Below, piece by piece: positions 17,001-24,118 of a DNA stretch of 35,072 bases (the first letter of the stretch is position 1; each line of letters begins with the position of its first letter). The stretch covers positions 1 through 35,072 of the forward strand of contig CAMWXM010000002.1 in NCBI GenBank assembly GCA_947178195.1, in the 5' to 3' direction. This stretch comes from an uncultured Ruminococcus sp. (GTDB taxonomy: Bacteria; Bacillota; Clostridia; Oscillospirales; Ruminococcaceae). The notes beneath the pieces were generated by a model, which was not told the DNA's origin, ran no database searches, and saw only the letters and a program-made list of their open reading frames with translations. A program made the position numbers and the translations under genes.

Positions 17001-17481
17001 CAGGCTTCAGGTCGTATGTAACTATATCTATCCTGCCGTTTTTTACCGAAGCGCCTTTACAGAAAAATATATGTGAAGAAGCGTCAGCCTTTTTCATGAC
17101 CGATTCGATATAGTCGTACCACATGGAAAAACGCTGTTTAACCTGTTCATTAATGTATGCAAAATCCTCGTTTTTTTCCTGAGCAAAATAAAGTGTAAAT
17201 CCCTTGCCAGCTATTTTTTTATCAGAAACGGAGGTACAGAAAAAATTATTATGGTCAAGCTTGCCGGAAAGTGTAATATTTTCTCCGTCAATATCCAGCC
17301 CCAGCATAACAAGCTGACTATCCGATACTGCTGCAGATATTTCAAATGCCTTTTCTTCCGGAAACATTATAAGAGGAAGCTCATATTTTGAAATTCCTTT
17401 AAGGGTACTGAATTGTTTCAGCTCATCGATCGCTCTCGGCGACATAGACAGATTAAGTCTTAATATTCTGTTGTCTTCCAT
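14002..17481 (-). CDS. Large superfamily 1 (Upf1/SMUBP2-like) DNA/RNA helicase with C-terminal winged-helix-like region
   Basis: This is a 1159-residue AAA_11/AAA_12 type helicase. Motif I LIQGPPGTGKTT is near residue 297, motif II VVIIDEASKST near 755, motif III GDHKQLPP near 780, RQYRMHRDI near 831, motif V-like SVDRFQGMEEDIIILSF near 964 and motif VI RRINVAMSRARELL near 995. About 450 residues between motifs I and II are helical, charged and coiled-coil-like, as in this bacterial family. The last 70 residues (NISNVLGIAPVFIENRVKYL) resemble a winged helix. The substrate is unknown; relatives occur in DNA repair and in defence islands. It has its own promoter and no partner gene in an operon, so I keep the function open. 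Confidence 0.85.
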   Translation of the reverse strand: MEDNRILRLNLSMSPRAIDELKQFSTLKGISKYELPLIMFPEEKAFEISAAVSDSQLVMLGLDIDGENITLSGKLDHNNFFCTSVSDKKIAGKGFTLYFAQEKNEDFAYINEQVKQRFSMWYDYIESVMKKADASSHIFFCKGASVKNGRIDIVTYDLKPGTDIRNLTVGFLDEKNRPAWGFGSCERLENDILTVKPFGSDTINIMKELSSGIRLIAYDGASDITCKRMKSGLDKLCRGDAVNKRLPEFIFDPQKANKTVGENITLNDYELLAKNMNPEQISAVEGVLNAEDLYLIQGPPGTGKTTVIAEICYQNAVRGLKTLIVSQSNLAVDNAISRVMNHADLRVLRKGDSSRVEQEGLPFVEDNVVGTWIAKIAEATENMNADLSARIDRLKKQKLKFPDILSAAENVNELKYEKNVQESQLYFYKNVLDEAKKQRTNFFELIAQAYETDNIEYAETARNCYPQDFQIPNSIYNDLESKYLDIKADAEMYHEYTDELDFLNYFTEKFVAQFAYLRRRISAGMMENTAYEGVFYYADREMVNALFEEGERIIDSEPVGIRKIIFGHKWRQVAAIYYRRAENLIVSIQQKTIRLCERIDKIKNDSVFIDNVQSFRLCLDALGENYDNQYYSFKAKCEKLYNESADSVKEYNYAVELFKEKIQDDFFSKALNNIDPYDISLEQVEYNINRYFQLRYTRYDKWKKLLDEWRRKISDSKGQNYHALKKLYIENANVIGITCIQSGTKDFNENYPSFDVVIIDEASKSTPPDIILPMLKGKKIVLVGDHKQLPPFIDSNAYDELENDNEQLKKLIKVSLFEELYEKSEKTMRTMLFRQYRMHRDIAALINQFYIDTDAGRLESPASEFKKHCCQGTEISEDNHVIWYDIPNSERYFEKKKNKSFYNEYEAECVKKILCVLEKNLSENNCKKSVGVITFYDAQVKLIEDKIINSGFCSRFGHMSLRVGSVDRFQGMEEDIIILSFVRNNRECQIGFAKDSRRINVAMSRARELLIITGSSENFISSSDNDASIMFSNAYNIVKRLDGLKNAAEIPDIRLPEGNFQTAEKNSYKFDTTPGDDSVDDADSVNILDYFILKAAQEFKNQPLFVKNISNVLGIAPVFIENRVKYLENHGLIVYKNKNIKLSENAENTTFLLLKDYNV

Positions 17482-17537
17482 TTTTCCCGCCTCCGCTTAA
17501 TAACGATTAATGCCGCTTAATATAATAGCTAAAATTA

Positions 17538-17566
17538 ATTATAACACAAAATGGCAGATAATACAA
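17538..17566 (-). promoter_or_regulatory. Predicted promoter of the helicase gene
   Basis: Minus strand TTGTAT (17566-17561), 17-nt spacer, TATAAT (17543-17538), 57 nt before the helicase start. The intervening leader contains two copies of CCGCTTAATA-like sequence (plus-strand reading, about 17493-17521). RBS AGCGGAGGCGGG precedes the ATG. Confidence 0.55.
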
Positions 17567-17582
17567 TAAGCTTTTATACAAA

Positions 17583-17621
17583 AACCCGTATTCCAACAAG
17601 ATAAGCGTGTGAATACGGGTT
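17583..17621 (-). terminator. Rho-independent terminator after the LUD-domain gene
   Basis: Inverted repeat AACCCGTATTC (17583-17593) / GAATACGGGTT (17611-17621), 11 bp with a 17-nt loop. On the minus strand it is followed by a T-run (GGGTTTTTG). It lies 17 nt below the LUD stop. Confidence 0.8.
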
Positions 17622-17638
17622 CTATAGAATAATTTCTT

Positions 17639-18307
17639 TTAATATCCCAGCGGTTCTGCAACAAGAATGACCTTGATTCTGTTTTTATGCCTTTGCTGTG
17701 CCGAAACAAGAAAATTGCAACATATTCTTCCGTCTCCTGCGCAGCCTGCTGTCATACCCTTACAGTCCTGAGCCAGAGATAAACATTCGCCTTTGTCACG
17801 GCAATAGGTATCGCAGTTAAGCCTTGAAGTATTAGCTGGTGCGGCAATGGTTTTTACACGCTTTATCGCATCATCAAGATTTTTCACAATTTTGTTGCAG
17901 CCTGCCACAACGATGACCGACTTTGGCCCGAAAGCGATCGCCGCAATCCTGTTACTGTTGCCGTCAACATTATAAAGCTCGCCGTTTTCGGTAATAGCGT
18001 TCGAGCTTGTAAAATAAACGTCGGTACTAAAGCATTTAATGTAAAATTCATTAATATTTTCAGGAGCATAATCATCTCTGTCAACAAAACGATAATTTCC
18101 TGTACGGAGCATGTCAATGACGCCGGTTTCTTTAAGGGTAACAGAACCGCCGCTTCCGACCATATCATTTTCCGAAATAAGTGATTTTACAATACCCACA
18201 ACTTCATTTTTTGAATCGGCAATAAACACCTGCATATTATTATTTTCCAAAGCTTTTTTTGTTTTTTCCAGGCGAAGCTTAGTGACCTTACGTGTATTTT
18301 CGTCCAT
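17639..18307 (-). CDS. LUD domain protein (LutC/YkgG-like, DUF162)
   Basis: This 222-residue protein belongs to the lactate-utilisation (LUD) fold. Visible features are KTKKALENNNMQVFIADSKN, MVGSGGSVTLKETGVIDMLR, the Asn/Gly-rich NAITENGELYNVDGNSNRIA, and AFGPKSVIVVAGCNKIVKNL. A C-terminal cysteine cluster follows (NCDTYCRDKGECLSLAQDC, then GCAGDGRICCNFLV). Family members of this type are common in anaerobes as single genes without lutA/lutB, so a lactate role is not shown here; none of the lut genes is nearby. The start is at 18307 after a strong GGGAGG. The frame could extend to 18370 but no RBS supports it. Confidence 0.8.
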   Translation of the reverse strand: MDENTRKVTKLRLEKTKKALENNNMQVFIADSKNEVVGIVKSLISENDMVGSGGSVTLKETGVIDMLRTGNYRFVDRDDYAPENINEFYIKCFSTDVYFTSSNAITENGELYNVDGNSNRIAAIAFGPKSVIVVAGCNKIVKNLDDAIKRVKTIAAPANTSRLNCDTYCRDKGECLSLAQDCKGMTAGCAGDGRICCNFLVSAQQRHKNRIKVILVAEPLGY

Positions 18308-18346
18308 AATATTATCCTCCCGTTTTCTGATGTATCTGATAAAGAA

Positions 18347-18389
18347 CAGGATTTCTCTATAAACGCTCATGCTATTCAGAGAAATCCTG
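18347..18389 (-). terminator. Long perfect hairpin between the PrsA-like and LUD genes, probable terminator
   Basis: CAGGATTTCTCT (18347-18358) and AGAGAAATCCTG (18378-18389) form a perfect 12-bp stem with a 19-nt loop. The minus-strand downstream side is only modestly T-rich (TTCTTTATC). It could be a weak terminator/attenuator that reduces read-through into the LUD gene, for which no separate promoter was found. Confidence 0.55.
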
Positions 18390-18408
18390 ATTCAACTACG
18401 ATTCTGTC

Positions 18409-19668
18409 TTAATATTTTACCTGTACCCCGCCAGCCTGAGTAGTTTCTTCCTTTTCATAATCAAATGGCTTATATCTGTCGATTGCCGATTGATTCAGTT
18501 CAATAGGCAAAGCCTCTGCCCAGTCGCCGATTTTTACCTGCATATCCTTAGCATATTTTGAATATCTTTGCGTATCAACAGCATTTTCACTCCAAAGGTC
18601 GTCCTCTGTCATGCGTTCTTTAATATCCAGCTTTACGGCAACATAAATCGTTCCTTCTTCTTCAATAATTTCAGGAACGCCTATCTTAGTTGAATCATTG
18701 TAGACCCAGTCGTAGAATGTTTTGGAAGGATAATATGTCACATCATTCTCAGCAGTACCCTCTTCTGTTGTAACCACCGGAATAATAGATTCATTAGCAT
18801 AAGGGTTTGTAGTGGTAGTTGTGGTAGTTGTTTCGGTATCAGATTCGGAAGCCGCCGTGGTGACCGCTTCTGTAGGCGTTTCGGTTTCTTCTTCACTTTC
18901 AGCAGCCGCTTCCGCAGCTTTATCGGACACATACTCGTCATATTCTTCCTGAGCGGTATTAAACGCTTCCAGCATATCCTTTTCAGATGAAGTCTTTTTT
19001 ATATCTGCAAGGAATTTATTTGCCATATCCTTGATTTCTTTTTGACCTGCCTCATCAAGGTCGTTTCCGTCAGCGTCATGCAGATCCAGATCAACATATT
19101 TAACTCTTGAATTATTTTCAACATAATAATCTTTAAGCTCGTCTTCCGTTACATTTTCAGTACCGCCTTCTCCGTAAACTGCGTCAAAAAGATCGTTTGT
19201 TTTATATGTCATTTCCAGAATTTCAGCTATTGACTCTTCTCCTATGCCGTTTTCAGAATATTCAGGATACTGCTCTATATTTAAAGCTGCTGCTGCCTTG
19301 ATGTTTTCGATCTCGCTTTCCTCAAGCTCCAGCTTATATTCCTCAAATTTTCTTGTTACAGCAACATGCTCCCTGCAGCTTGCTATAGTTTTAGCGTTTA
19401 TCCAATCAAGGAATTTTTTTCCCTCGATAGTTGTATTTTCCAATGCGTCCTGATCCTCCAGGTCTATATTTGCATCAGCCTCCTGAGCAAGCTGCTTTGC
19501 GTCCTCCAGAGCAGCGTTCTGATAATAAATATAAACTCCGGCTTTAATTTCATAACCGTCGATGGTCATAGCGTTAGCGGTGGAATCGCCTATTGTACAG
19601 CCTGCGCATGAAATTGTAATTGCAGCGGCGATTACCGCTGTCAGATATTTTTTTAACTTCTTTAACAT
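18409..19668 (-). CDS. PrsA/SurA-like extracytoplasmic foldase lipoprotein
   Basis: This is a 419-residue secreted lipoprotein. The signal peptide KKLKKYLTAVIAAAITISCA ends near Cys24 (SCAGC), with Cys rather than the usual Leu at lipobox -3; Cys21 is a less likely alternative. The N-terminal helical part and EDELKDYYVENNSRVKYVDL, then KEIKDMANKFLADIKKTSSE, resemble the start of the PrsA/SurA parvulin chaperone fold. The central region where a rotamase would sit is interrupted by an acidic, Thr-rich linker with eight consecutive Thr (about 250-287). I infer a chaperone role at the outer face of the membrane; catalytic PPIase activity is doubtful. RBS CAGGAGAG precedes the ATG. Confidence 0.6.
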   Translation of the reverse strand: MLKKLKKYLTAVIAAAITISCAGCTIGDSTANAMTIDGYEIKAGVYIYYQNAALEDAKQLAQEADANIDLEDQDALENTTIEGKKFLDWINAKTIASCREHVAVTRKFEEYKLELEESEIENIKAAAALNIEQYPEYSENGIGEESIAEILEMTYKTNDLFDAVYGEGGTENVTEDELKDYYVENNSRVKYVDLDLHDADGNDLDEAGQKEIKDMANKFLADIKKTSSEKDMLEAFNTAQEEYDEYVSDKAAEAAAESEEETETPTEAVTTAASESDTETTTTTTTTNPYANESIIPVVTTEEGTAENDVTYYPSKTFYDWVYNDSTKIGVPEIIEEEGTIYVAVKLDIKERMTEDDLWSENAVDTQRYSKYAKDMQVKIGDWAEALPIELNQSAIDRYKPFDYEKEETTQAGGVQVKY

Positions 19669-19688
19669 GATGTATCTCTCCTGTTCTG

Positions 19689-19751
19689 CCGCAAAAAAGC
19701 TGCGGTATCGTTTTTATCAATATGCAATCCGTTTCAATCGGATATTGCATA
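19689..19751 (-). promoter_or_regulatory. Structured leader of the PrsA-like gene
   Basis: Two hairpins lie between promoter and RBS. The first is TATGCAAT (19721-19728) / ATTGCATA (19744-19751), continued inward by CCG/CGG. The second is CCGCA (19689-19693) / TGCGG (19701-19705) with an A/T-rich loop. No known riboswitch class is recognised; they may stabilise the mRNA or gate the RBS. Confidence 0.4.
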
Positions 19752-19765
19752 CCATATACTTTATT

Positions 19766-19794
19766 ATTATACTATATTACGATTTATAAGTCCA
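19766..19794 (-). promoter_or_regulatory. Predicted promoter of the PrsA-like gene
   Basis: Minus strand TGGACT (19794-19789; 3 of 6 to TTGACA), 17-nt spacer, TATAAT (19771-19766). It gives a leader of about 90 nt containing the hairpins above. Confidence 0.5.
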
Positions 19795-19863
19795 TAGTTT
19801 TTTAAAATTTTTTTTAATTTTTCATAACTTTTTCATAATTATGGATTTTTTAAAAAAATATGG

Positions 19864-19869
19864 TATAAT
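19864..19869 (+). promoter_or_regulatory. Predicted -10 box of the short-chain dehydrogenase gene
   Basis: A perfect TATAAT lies 44 nt before the plus-strand ATG in very A/T-rich DNA. The -35 is not convincing (no TTGACA-like hexamer at 16-18 nt). RBS AGGAG is 9 nt before the start. Confidence 0.4.
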
Positions 19870-19913
19870 AAATATAGTATATCAAAATAAAAATTTTATA
19901 GGAGTGAAATAAA

Positions 19914-20666
19914 ATGAATGTATTAATAACAGGAGCAAGCTCAGGTATAGGGCGAGATATGGCAAGATATTTATCCGGGAAAGGACATGACCTGATCCTT
20001 GCGGCAAGAAATGTTGAAAAGCTCAAAGAGCTTAAAAGTGAATTAAAAACAAATGTTGAAATAATCCACTGTGATTTATCTCAGGATAATGCGCCATTTG
20101 AATTATACAAAAAATGTCGTTTTAAAAATATAGATTTTCTTATCAATAATGCAGGATATGGCATTTTCGGAGAATTTCACAAAACAAATTTAACCGACGA
20201 GCTTAAAATGCTTAATGTAAATATCCGTTCGGTTCATATTCTTACTAAGCTTTTTTTAAAGGATTTTAAGTGTGCAAATAAAGGAATTATACTTAATGTG
20301 GCTTCCAGCGCAGGCTTTATGACCGGTCCGCTGATGTCCTCTTACTATGCTTCAAAAAATTATATAGTAAGACTTTCTCTTGCCGTTTCTGAGGAACTCA
20401 GAAGAAGCAGAAGCAAAGTAAAAATAAGCGTTTTTTGTCCCGGCCCAGTAAGTACTAACTTCAACAACAGAGCCGGTGTAAAATTCAGCGTACCTTCCAT
20501 TTCAAGCGAATACGCTGCAAAATATGCCATTGATAAAACACTGGAGGGAAAAACAGTTATTATTCCCACAAAAATTATGAAGCTGGGAGTTGTGGCATCA
20601 AGACTTGCGCCAATAAAGCTACTGGGAGCGATAACCTATAATATCCAGCATAAGAAAAGCAGATAA
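19914..20666 (+). CDS. Short-chain dehydrogenase/reductase (classical SDR)
   Basis: This is a cytosolic NAD(P)-dependent oxidoreductase of 250 residues. The Rossmann cofactor motif TGASSGIG is at 6-13, NNAG at 78-81, catalytic Ser131 in NVASSAG, and the catalytic Tyr144-x-x-x-Lys148 in YYASK; PGPVSTNF follows. Arg-containing LAARNVEKL after beta-2 suggests NADPH preference. The family resembles DltE/YqjQ-type SDRs, but the substrate cannot be assigned. It stands alone, divergent from the PrsA-like gene and convergent with spoIVA, with its own terminator. Confidence 0.88.
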   Translation: MNVLITGASSGIGRDMARYLSGKGHDLILAARNVEKLKELKSELKTNVEIIHCDLSQDNAPFELYKKCRFKNIDFLINNAGYGIFGEFHKTNLTDELKMLNVNIRSVHILTKLFLKDFKCANKGIILNVASSAGFMTGPLMSSYYASKNYIVRLSLAVSEELRRSRSKVKISVFCPGPVSTNFNNRAGVKFSVPSISSEYAAKYAIDKTLEGKTVIIPTKIMKLGVVASRLAPIKLLGAITYNIQHKKSR

Positions 20667-20672
20667 ACAGAC

Positions 20673-20701
20673 CGCCGTGAAAAAATTCACGGCGCATTTT
20701 T
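20673..20701 (+). terminator. Terminator after the SDR gene, shared convergent region with spoIVA
   Basis: CGCCGTGAA (20673-20681), AAAA loop, TTCACGGCG (20686-20694), then CATTTTTG on the plus strand. The reverse side lacks a good T-run, so it works best for the SDR; spoIVA ends 13 nt away. Confidence 0.8.
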
Positions 20702-20713
20702 GCAATATTGCCT

Positions 20714-22189
20714 TTACAATATGAAACATATCAATCCGCTGCAGCCTTCATTTATCACTCTTTCAAGAGTTTCCTGAAGCTTTATTCTTGCGTCCATAGG
20801 CATTTTATACAGCTTATTATGAAGTCCTTCGTTTACAAGCTCATGGAGAGATTTACCGAAAATATTCGACTCCCATATTTTTTTCGGGTCCTCTTCAAAG
20901 CCTGACAACAAATATCTGATAAGCTCCTCACTTTGTTTTTCAGTACCCACAATAGGGCTTACCTTAGTATTTATAGCCGCCCTCATCATGTGGATAGACG
21001 GTGCGGAAGCTTTAAGCCTTACGCCGTATTTGCCGCCCTGCTTTATTATCTCTGGCTCTTCCAGAGAAAGCTCGTCAATGTCCGGCATAACTATTCCATA
21101 TCCGGTAGCCTCTACCTCGTCAAGAGCCGGCTTGATTTTTTCATATTCTTTCTTTATTTTATTAAGCTCCAGCAAAACCGGAAGCAGGTCGCTTTCATTT
21201 ACTATCTCAATACCCGTAGTTTCGCCTAAAATTTTATAAAACAGCGTACCCTCAAGGTTTACCTGAATCGTAACGCTACCCTGCCCCAGATCTATTTCAG
21301 CAATTTTTGAATCAGTAATATACCGGCAGTCGTTTATCCTTTCCGCAACCTCCTTTGCGTCTTTAACAAGATTAATATTTTCAGCTGCCTCCCTTACTGC
21401 ATTAAACACCTCGTCTTTAAGCCAGTGCCCTTTTTTAAGACCGGTTATCCATTTTTCCATTCTAATATTTATTTCTCTGATAGGAAAAGCAAAAAGAATT
21501 TCCGACATAATTTTTTCAATGTCCTTTTCGTCCAGCTCCAGGCAATTTACAGGAACTACCGAAGCCTCATATTTTTCGGACAATTCCGCAGCTAAATTAA
21601 TAGAATCCTCCGAATATGGATCCTGACAATTCAATACTATTATGAATGGCTTGTTGATTTCCTTTAATTCGTTTATTACACGCTTTTCACAGTCTGCATA
21701 TTCTTCCCTGGGAATATCAGAAATGCTCCCATCGGTAGTTATTACCATTCCTATAGTAGAATGCTCTGAAATAACCTTTTGCGTACCCACCTCTGCCGCC
21801 ATATTAAATGGTACTTCTTCTTCAAACCAGGGAGTGACCACCATTCTTGGCGCTTCGTTTTCAATATATCCCAGCGAGCTTGGCACTATATAACCTACGC
21901 AGTCGATAAGTCTTACGTTGAATTTTGCACCGTTTTCAAGATTTACTTCAACCGCTTCTTCGGGAATAAATTTAGGCTCTGTAGTCATAATAGTCTTTCC
22001 AGCTGCCGACTGGGGGAGCTCGTCAATAGCTCTTTCACGCTTATATTCGCTTTCAATATTGGGAATAACCAGGGATTCCATAAATTGCTTTATAAAGGTG
22101 GATTTTCCGGTTCTTACAGGTCCTACAACGCCGATATAAATATCACCGTCTGTACGTTTTGAAATATCGTTATAAATATTGCTATCCAT
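20714..22189 (-). CDS. spoIVA: Stage IV sporulation protein A (spore coat morphogenetic ATPase)
   Basis: SpoIVA is an ATP-hydrolysing protein made in the mother cell that polymerises on the outer forespore membrane and forms the platform for coat and cortex. The 491-residue length equals the family norm. The TRAFAC-type Walker A GPVRTGKST is at 23-31, followed by the conserved MTTEPKFIPEEAVE and LIDCVGYIVP (Walker B/G3 region). GMVITTDGSISDIPREEY and INKPFIIVLN are also family-specific. The C terminus ends GCSGLICFIL, matching the short hydrophobic tail known for membrane anchoring. RBS GGAGGG precedes the ATG. It is 9 nt downstream of the sipL-like gene, so they are co-transcribed. Confidence 0.97.
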   Translation of the reverse strand: MDSNIYNDISKRTDGDIYIGVVGPVRTGKSTFIKQFMESLVIPNIESEYKRERAIDELPQSAAGKTIMTTEPKFIPEEAVEVNLENGAKFNVRLIDCVGYIVPSSLGYIENEAPRMVVTPWFEEEVPFNMAAEVGTQKVISEHSTIGMVITTDGSISDIPREEYADCEKRVINELKEINKPFIIVLNCQDPYSEDSINLAAELSEKYEASVVPVNCLELDEKDIEKIMSEILFAFPIREINIRMEKWITGLKKGHWLKDEVFNAVREAAENINLVKDAKEVAERINDCRYITDSKIAEIDLGQGSVTIQVNLEGTLFYKILGETTGIEIVNESDLLPVLLELNKIKKEYEKIKPALDEVEATGYGIVMPDIDELSLEEPEIIKQGGKYGVRLKASAPSIHMMRAAINTKVSPIVGTEKQSEELIRYLLSGFEEDPKKIWESNIFGKSLHELVNEGLHNKLYKMPMDARIKLQETLERVINEGCSGLICFIL

Positions 22190-22198
22190 TATACCCTC

Positions 22199-23737
22199 CT
22201 ACACAATTGGTATCAATAACATTCCGTTTTCCGGTAAACATTCATTTTCAAGAGAATTTTCTTCCATTATGGCATTTACTGATGTGCAGTATTTTTTTGC
22301 TATATTCCATACCTGTTCGTCTTTGACGCCGTAATAAAGCTTTAAGGCATAGTCTCCGTCACGGGTTATTTTTACCGTATCGTCAACGCTTAGGTCAGTA
22401 ACTGCTTCACAGTAGGAAGAAGTAAAAAGCTCTCCTTTAACGCAAATATCCGCCTTGATGGATATACCGTCCGAATCGGTCAGAGTATATGTACATTCCG
22501 ACGGAATAACGCAAAGTTCAGCGATACTGTTTTCCGTCACCTCGCCGCATTTTATCTCATGCTCAAAGGCCGATTCCTTTTCAATGATCGACGGGTAATT
22601 ATTTTCATTTTTCACCATTGCCTGATAGCAAAGCATACCGCTGACTCTTATGGCTTTTTCTTCACTGTCAACATTTATATTAATATTTTTTACATTACAC
22701 CATACATCATAAACGCACAGAATGCGACTTCCATCATTTTCTATCAATATCTTATTCTGGAATTTTTCGTTTATCATTATAGGAGTCTGTTCAACGGGAA
22801 GCTTTGCACAAGCAGACTCACAAGGATAAGATGTGGAATATGCGTCTGCAACAAGCCTTACGGGTATAGTTTTATACGCCAGGCATTTTATGCTTATTTT
22901 AAGCTCACATTTTAACAGCCTGTTTTCGCCGCTGCTGTCAGGAAAAACAGAAAAATCACATGTAGTCCCCTCGGTTTTCACCATACATTTAAAGCTTTCG
23001 TCCAGCCCCTCCATATCCACTATCTGGCTGTATGGCACTGAAAATGTCATGGTTTCCATATTTTCAGGACAGGTGTAAAGAATCTTTATTTCAGCCTCTC
23101 CTTTTACAACCAGCTTGTTGGCAATGATTTTTTTATCAGGCTCAGAAAGCCTTATATCATATCGTACAACATCTGATACAGGCGGCTTTGCCGTATTCAG
23201 TTCAAGGTCCTCGCTTAAAGTAATGACCTTATTCTGAATTATTTTCTTGGCCATGCATTCAACAGGCATTTTTTTCATCTGAATATTCATTCCGAAAATA
23301 TCGCTTACCGCCTCACGCTTCGACTCGCCGAAAACCTTTATTTTTATAGACACCGCACCACGAAGGTCGATCCTGCGCTTATTTACCACACGGCAGTTGA
23401 TATGGTCCGATTTGGGAACAATTGTTACTTCGGGATTATTTACACTGTCTCCCAGATTTACGGTCTTGTTAAAAACAAGCCTTTGTGGTATGCATTGCAG
23501 ATTGTTGTCATTCTCCGAGCAATAGAGTATTTTTACATCTGCAATAAGCTCATACGTTAAAGTATCTCCATTTATGCTGTAGGAATTAATTGACGGCTGA
23601 ATACTGGATTTTATCATTTTGAAAATGTCGGGATAATAATCGGGCAGAATATAATCCAGCTCTACATTCTGCTCTTGAATACCGTCATAAATTTTCTCAT
23701 TTACAGAAATCATTTCACGGTTGATCTTCAAATTCAT
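22199..23737 (-). CDS. sipL: SipL-like spore morphogenesis protein (DUF3794/SPOCS repeats + LysM)
   Basis: The 512-residue protein has three SPOCS/DUF3794-like beta-rich segments: about 25-130 (LDYILPDYYPDIFKMIKSSI), about 170-290 and about 310-430. A C-terminal LysM follows (about 463-512: LKLYYGVKDEQVWNIAKKYC, then NGMLLIPIV). In Clostridioides difficile, SipL has this architecture and binds SpoIVA through its LysM domain; here the gene directly precedes spoIVA, which supports the same partnership. No signal peptide, consistent with a mother-cell cytosol protein. RBS AGGAGG is strong. The symbol is given by architecture and context rather than close sequence comparison. Confidence 0.8.
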   Translation of the reverse strand: MNLKINREMISVNEKIYDGIQEQNVELDYILPDYYPDIFKMIKSSIQPSINSYSINGDTLTYELIADVKILYCSENDNNLQCIPQRLVFNKTVNLGDSVNNPEVTIVPKSDHINCRVVNKRRIDLRGAVSIKIKVFGESKREAVSDIFGMNIQMKKMPVECMAKKIIQNKVITLSEDLELNTAKPPVSDVVRYDIRLSEPDKKIIANKLVVKGEAEIKILYTCPENMETMTFSVPYSQIVDMEGLDESFKCMVKTEGTTCDFSVFPDSSGENRLLKCELKISIKCLAYKTIPVRLVADAYSTSYPCESACAKLPVEQTPIMINEKFQNKILIENDGSRILCVYDVWCNVKNININVDSEEKAIRVSGMLCYQAMVKNENNYPSIIEKESAFEHEIKCGEVTENSIAELCVIPSECTYTLTDSDGISIKADICVKGELFTSSYCEAVTDLSVDDTVKITRDGDYALKLYYGVKDEQVWNIAKKYCTSVNAIMEENSLENECLPENGMLLIPIV

Positions 23738-23785
23738 TTATATACCTCCTAATTTAAATCCTGTCGGACTTGTCTTGCTAAATCA

Positions 23786-23814
23786 AGTATATTCATAAGA
23801 TTTTGCATTTATGA
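23786..23814 (-). promoter_or_regulatory. Candidate sigma-E (mother cell) promoter of sipL-spoIVA
   Basis: Minus strand TCATAAA (23814-23808), 14-nt spacer, AATATACT (23793-23786). This is 5 of 7 to the -35 and close to CATACANT at -10, using the Bacillus sigma-E consensus. It lies 48 nt before the sipL start. The regulon is known to be sigma-E dependent in relatives; assignment here is inference. The rest of 23815-23930 shows no gene. Confidence 0.45.
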
Positions 23815-23932
23815 CAAATCCGAGTTGACGAAAATGTTTGGGACGGTTGGTCAGAAAAATTTATCCGGATCGGAACAGAACAAAAATTAGTCGTGGATAA
23901 AACATACTTGCAGCCAATTTTTTAAAAATAGG

Positions 23933-23961
23933 TTGACATGATTGTAATTTTACAGTATAAT
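23933..23961 (+). promoter_or_regulatory. Consensus promoter of the antisense RNA
   Basis: Perfect TTGACA (23933-23938), 17-nt spacer and perfect TATAAT (23956-23961) on the plus strand, the strongest promoter in the window. No plus-strand protein gene follows within 390 nt; what follows is a hairpin-terminated short RNA opposite the small toxin-like ORF. Confidence 0.85.
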
Positions 23962-23964
23962 AAT

Positions 23965-23996
23965 AAAAAAGGAGCATACCGATAAGCGGTCGCTCC
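23965..23996 (-). terminator. Terminator of the toxin-like mRNA
   Basis: Read on the minus strand, the hairpin GGAGC-GACCG...CGGTAT-GCTCC is followed by TTTTTTATT, a textbook rho-independent terminator 46 nt below the small ORF. The same DNA forms the 5' hairpin of the plus-strand RNA. Confidence 0.75.
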
Positions 23997-24050
23997 CAAA
24001 CTATGATTTTAATAAACCGCTAAGTTTGGTTGCTGGGCGGTTTATTTCTT
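23968..24050 (+). ncRNA. Putative antisense antitoxin RNA (about 80 nt)
   Basis: The predicted RNA starts about 7 nt after the TATAAT. Its 5' hairpin is GGAGC/GCTCC with inner ACCG/CGGT (23971-23996). A linker CCAAACT follows, and it ends with the stem TAAACCGC/GCGGTTTA (24013-24020 with 24037-24044), then TTTCTTT. It is fully complementary to the 3' end of the opposite toxin mRNA, including its last codons, stop and terminator. The loop of the terminator stem (AGTTTGG, 24023-24029) is complementary to the linker CCAAACT (23996-24002), so a pseudoknot is possible. Ends are predicted, not measured. Confidence 0.65.
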
Positions 24051-24110
24051 TATATTCTTAATAATCTCATTGATAACAACAAGACTCAGGAAAATAATGA
24101 TAGATTCCAT
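24042..24110 (-). CDS. Putative type I toxin: 22-residue hydrophobic membrane peptide
   Basis: The ATG at 24110 is preceded by a very strong GGGAGGTGATAGAT. The peptide has a short polar start (MES), a hydrophobic run IIIFLSLVVI, then NEII and a basic end KNIKK. This design (short membrane helix plus charged C-tail) is typical of Fst/TxpA/BsrG-like type I toxins, but I recognise no exact family. The stop codon lies inside the terminator stem of a convergent antisense RNA, and the SD can be sequestered by an upstream CCTCC. No clear promoter is visible for this mRNA. A leader peptide or chance ORF is the alternative; the RBS strength and surrounding architecture argue against chance. Confidence 0.6.
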   Translation of the reverse strand: MESIIIFLSLVVINEIIKNIKK

Positions 24111-24118
24111 ATCTATCA

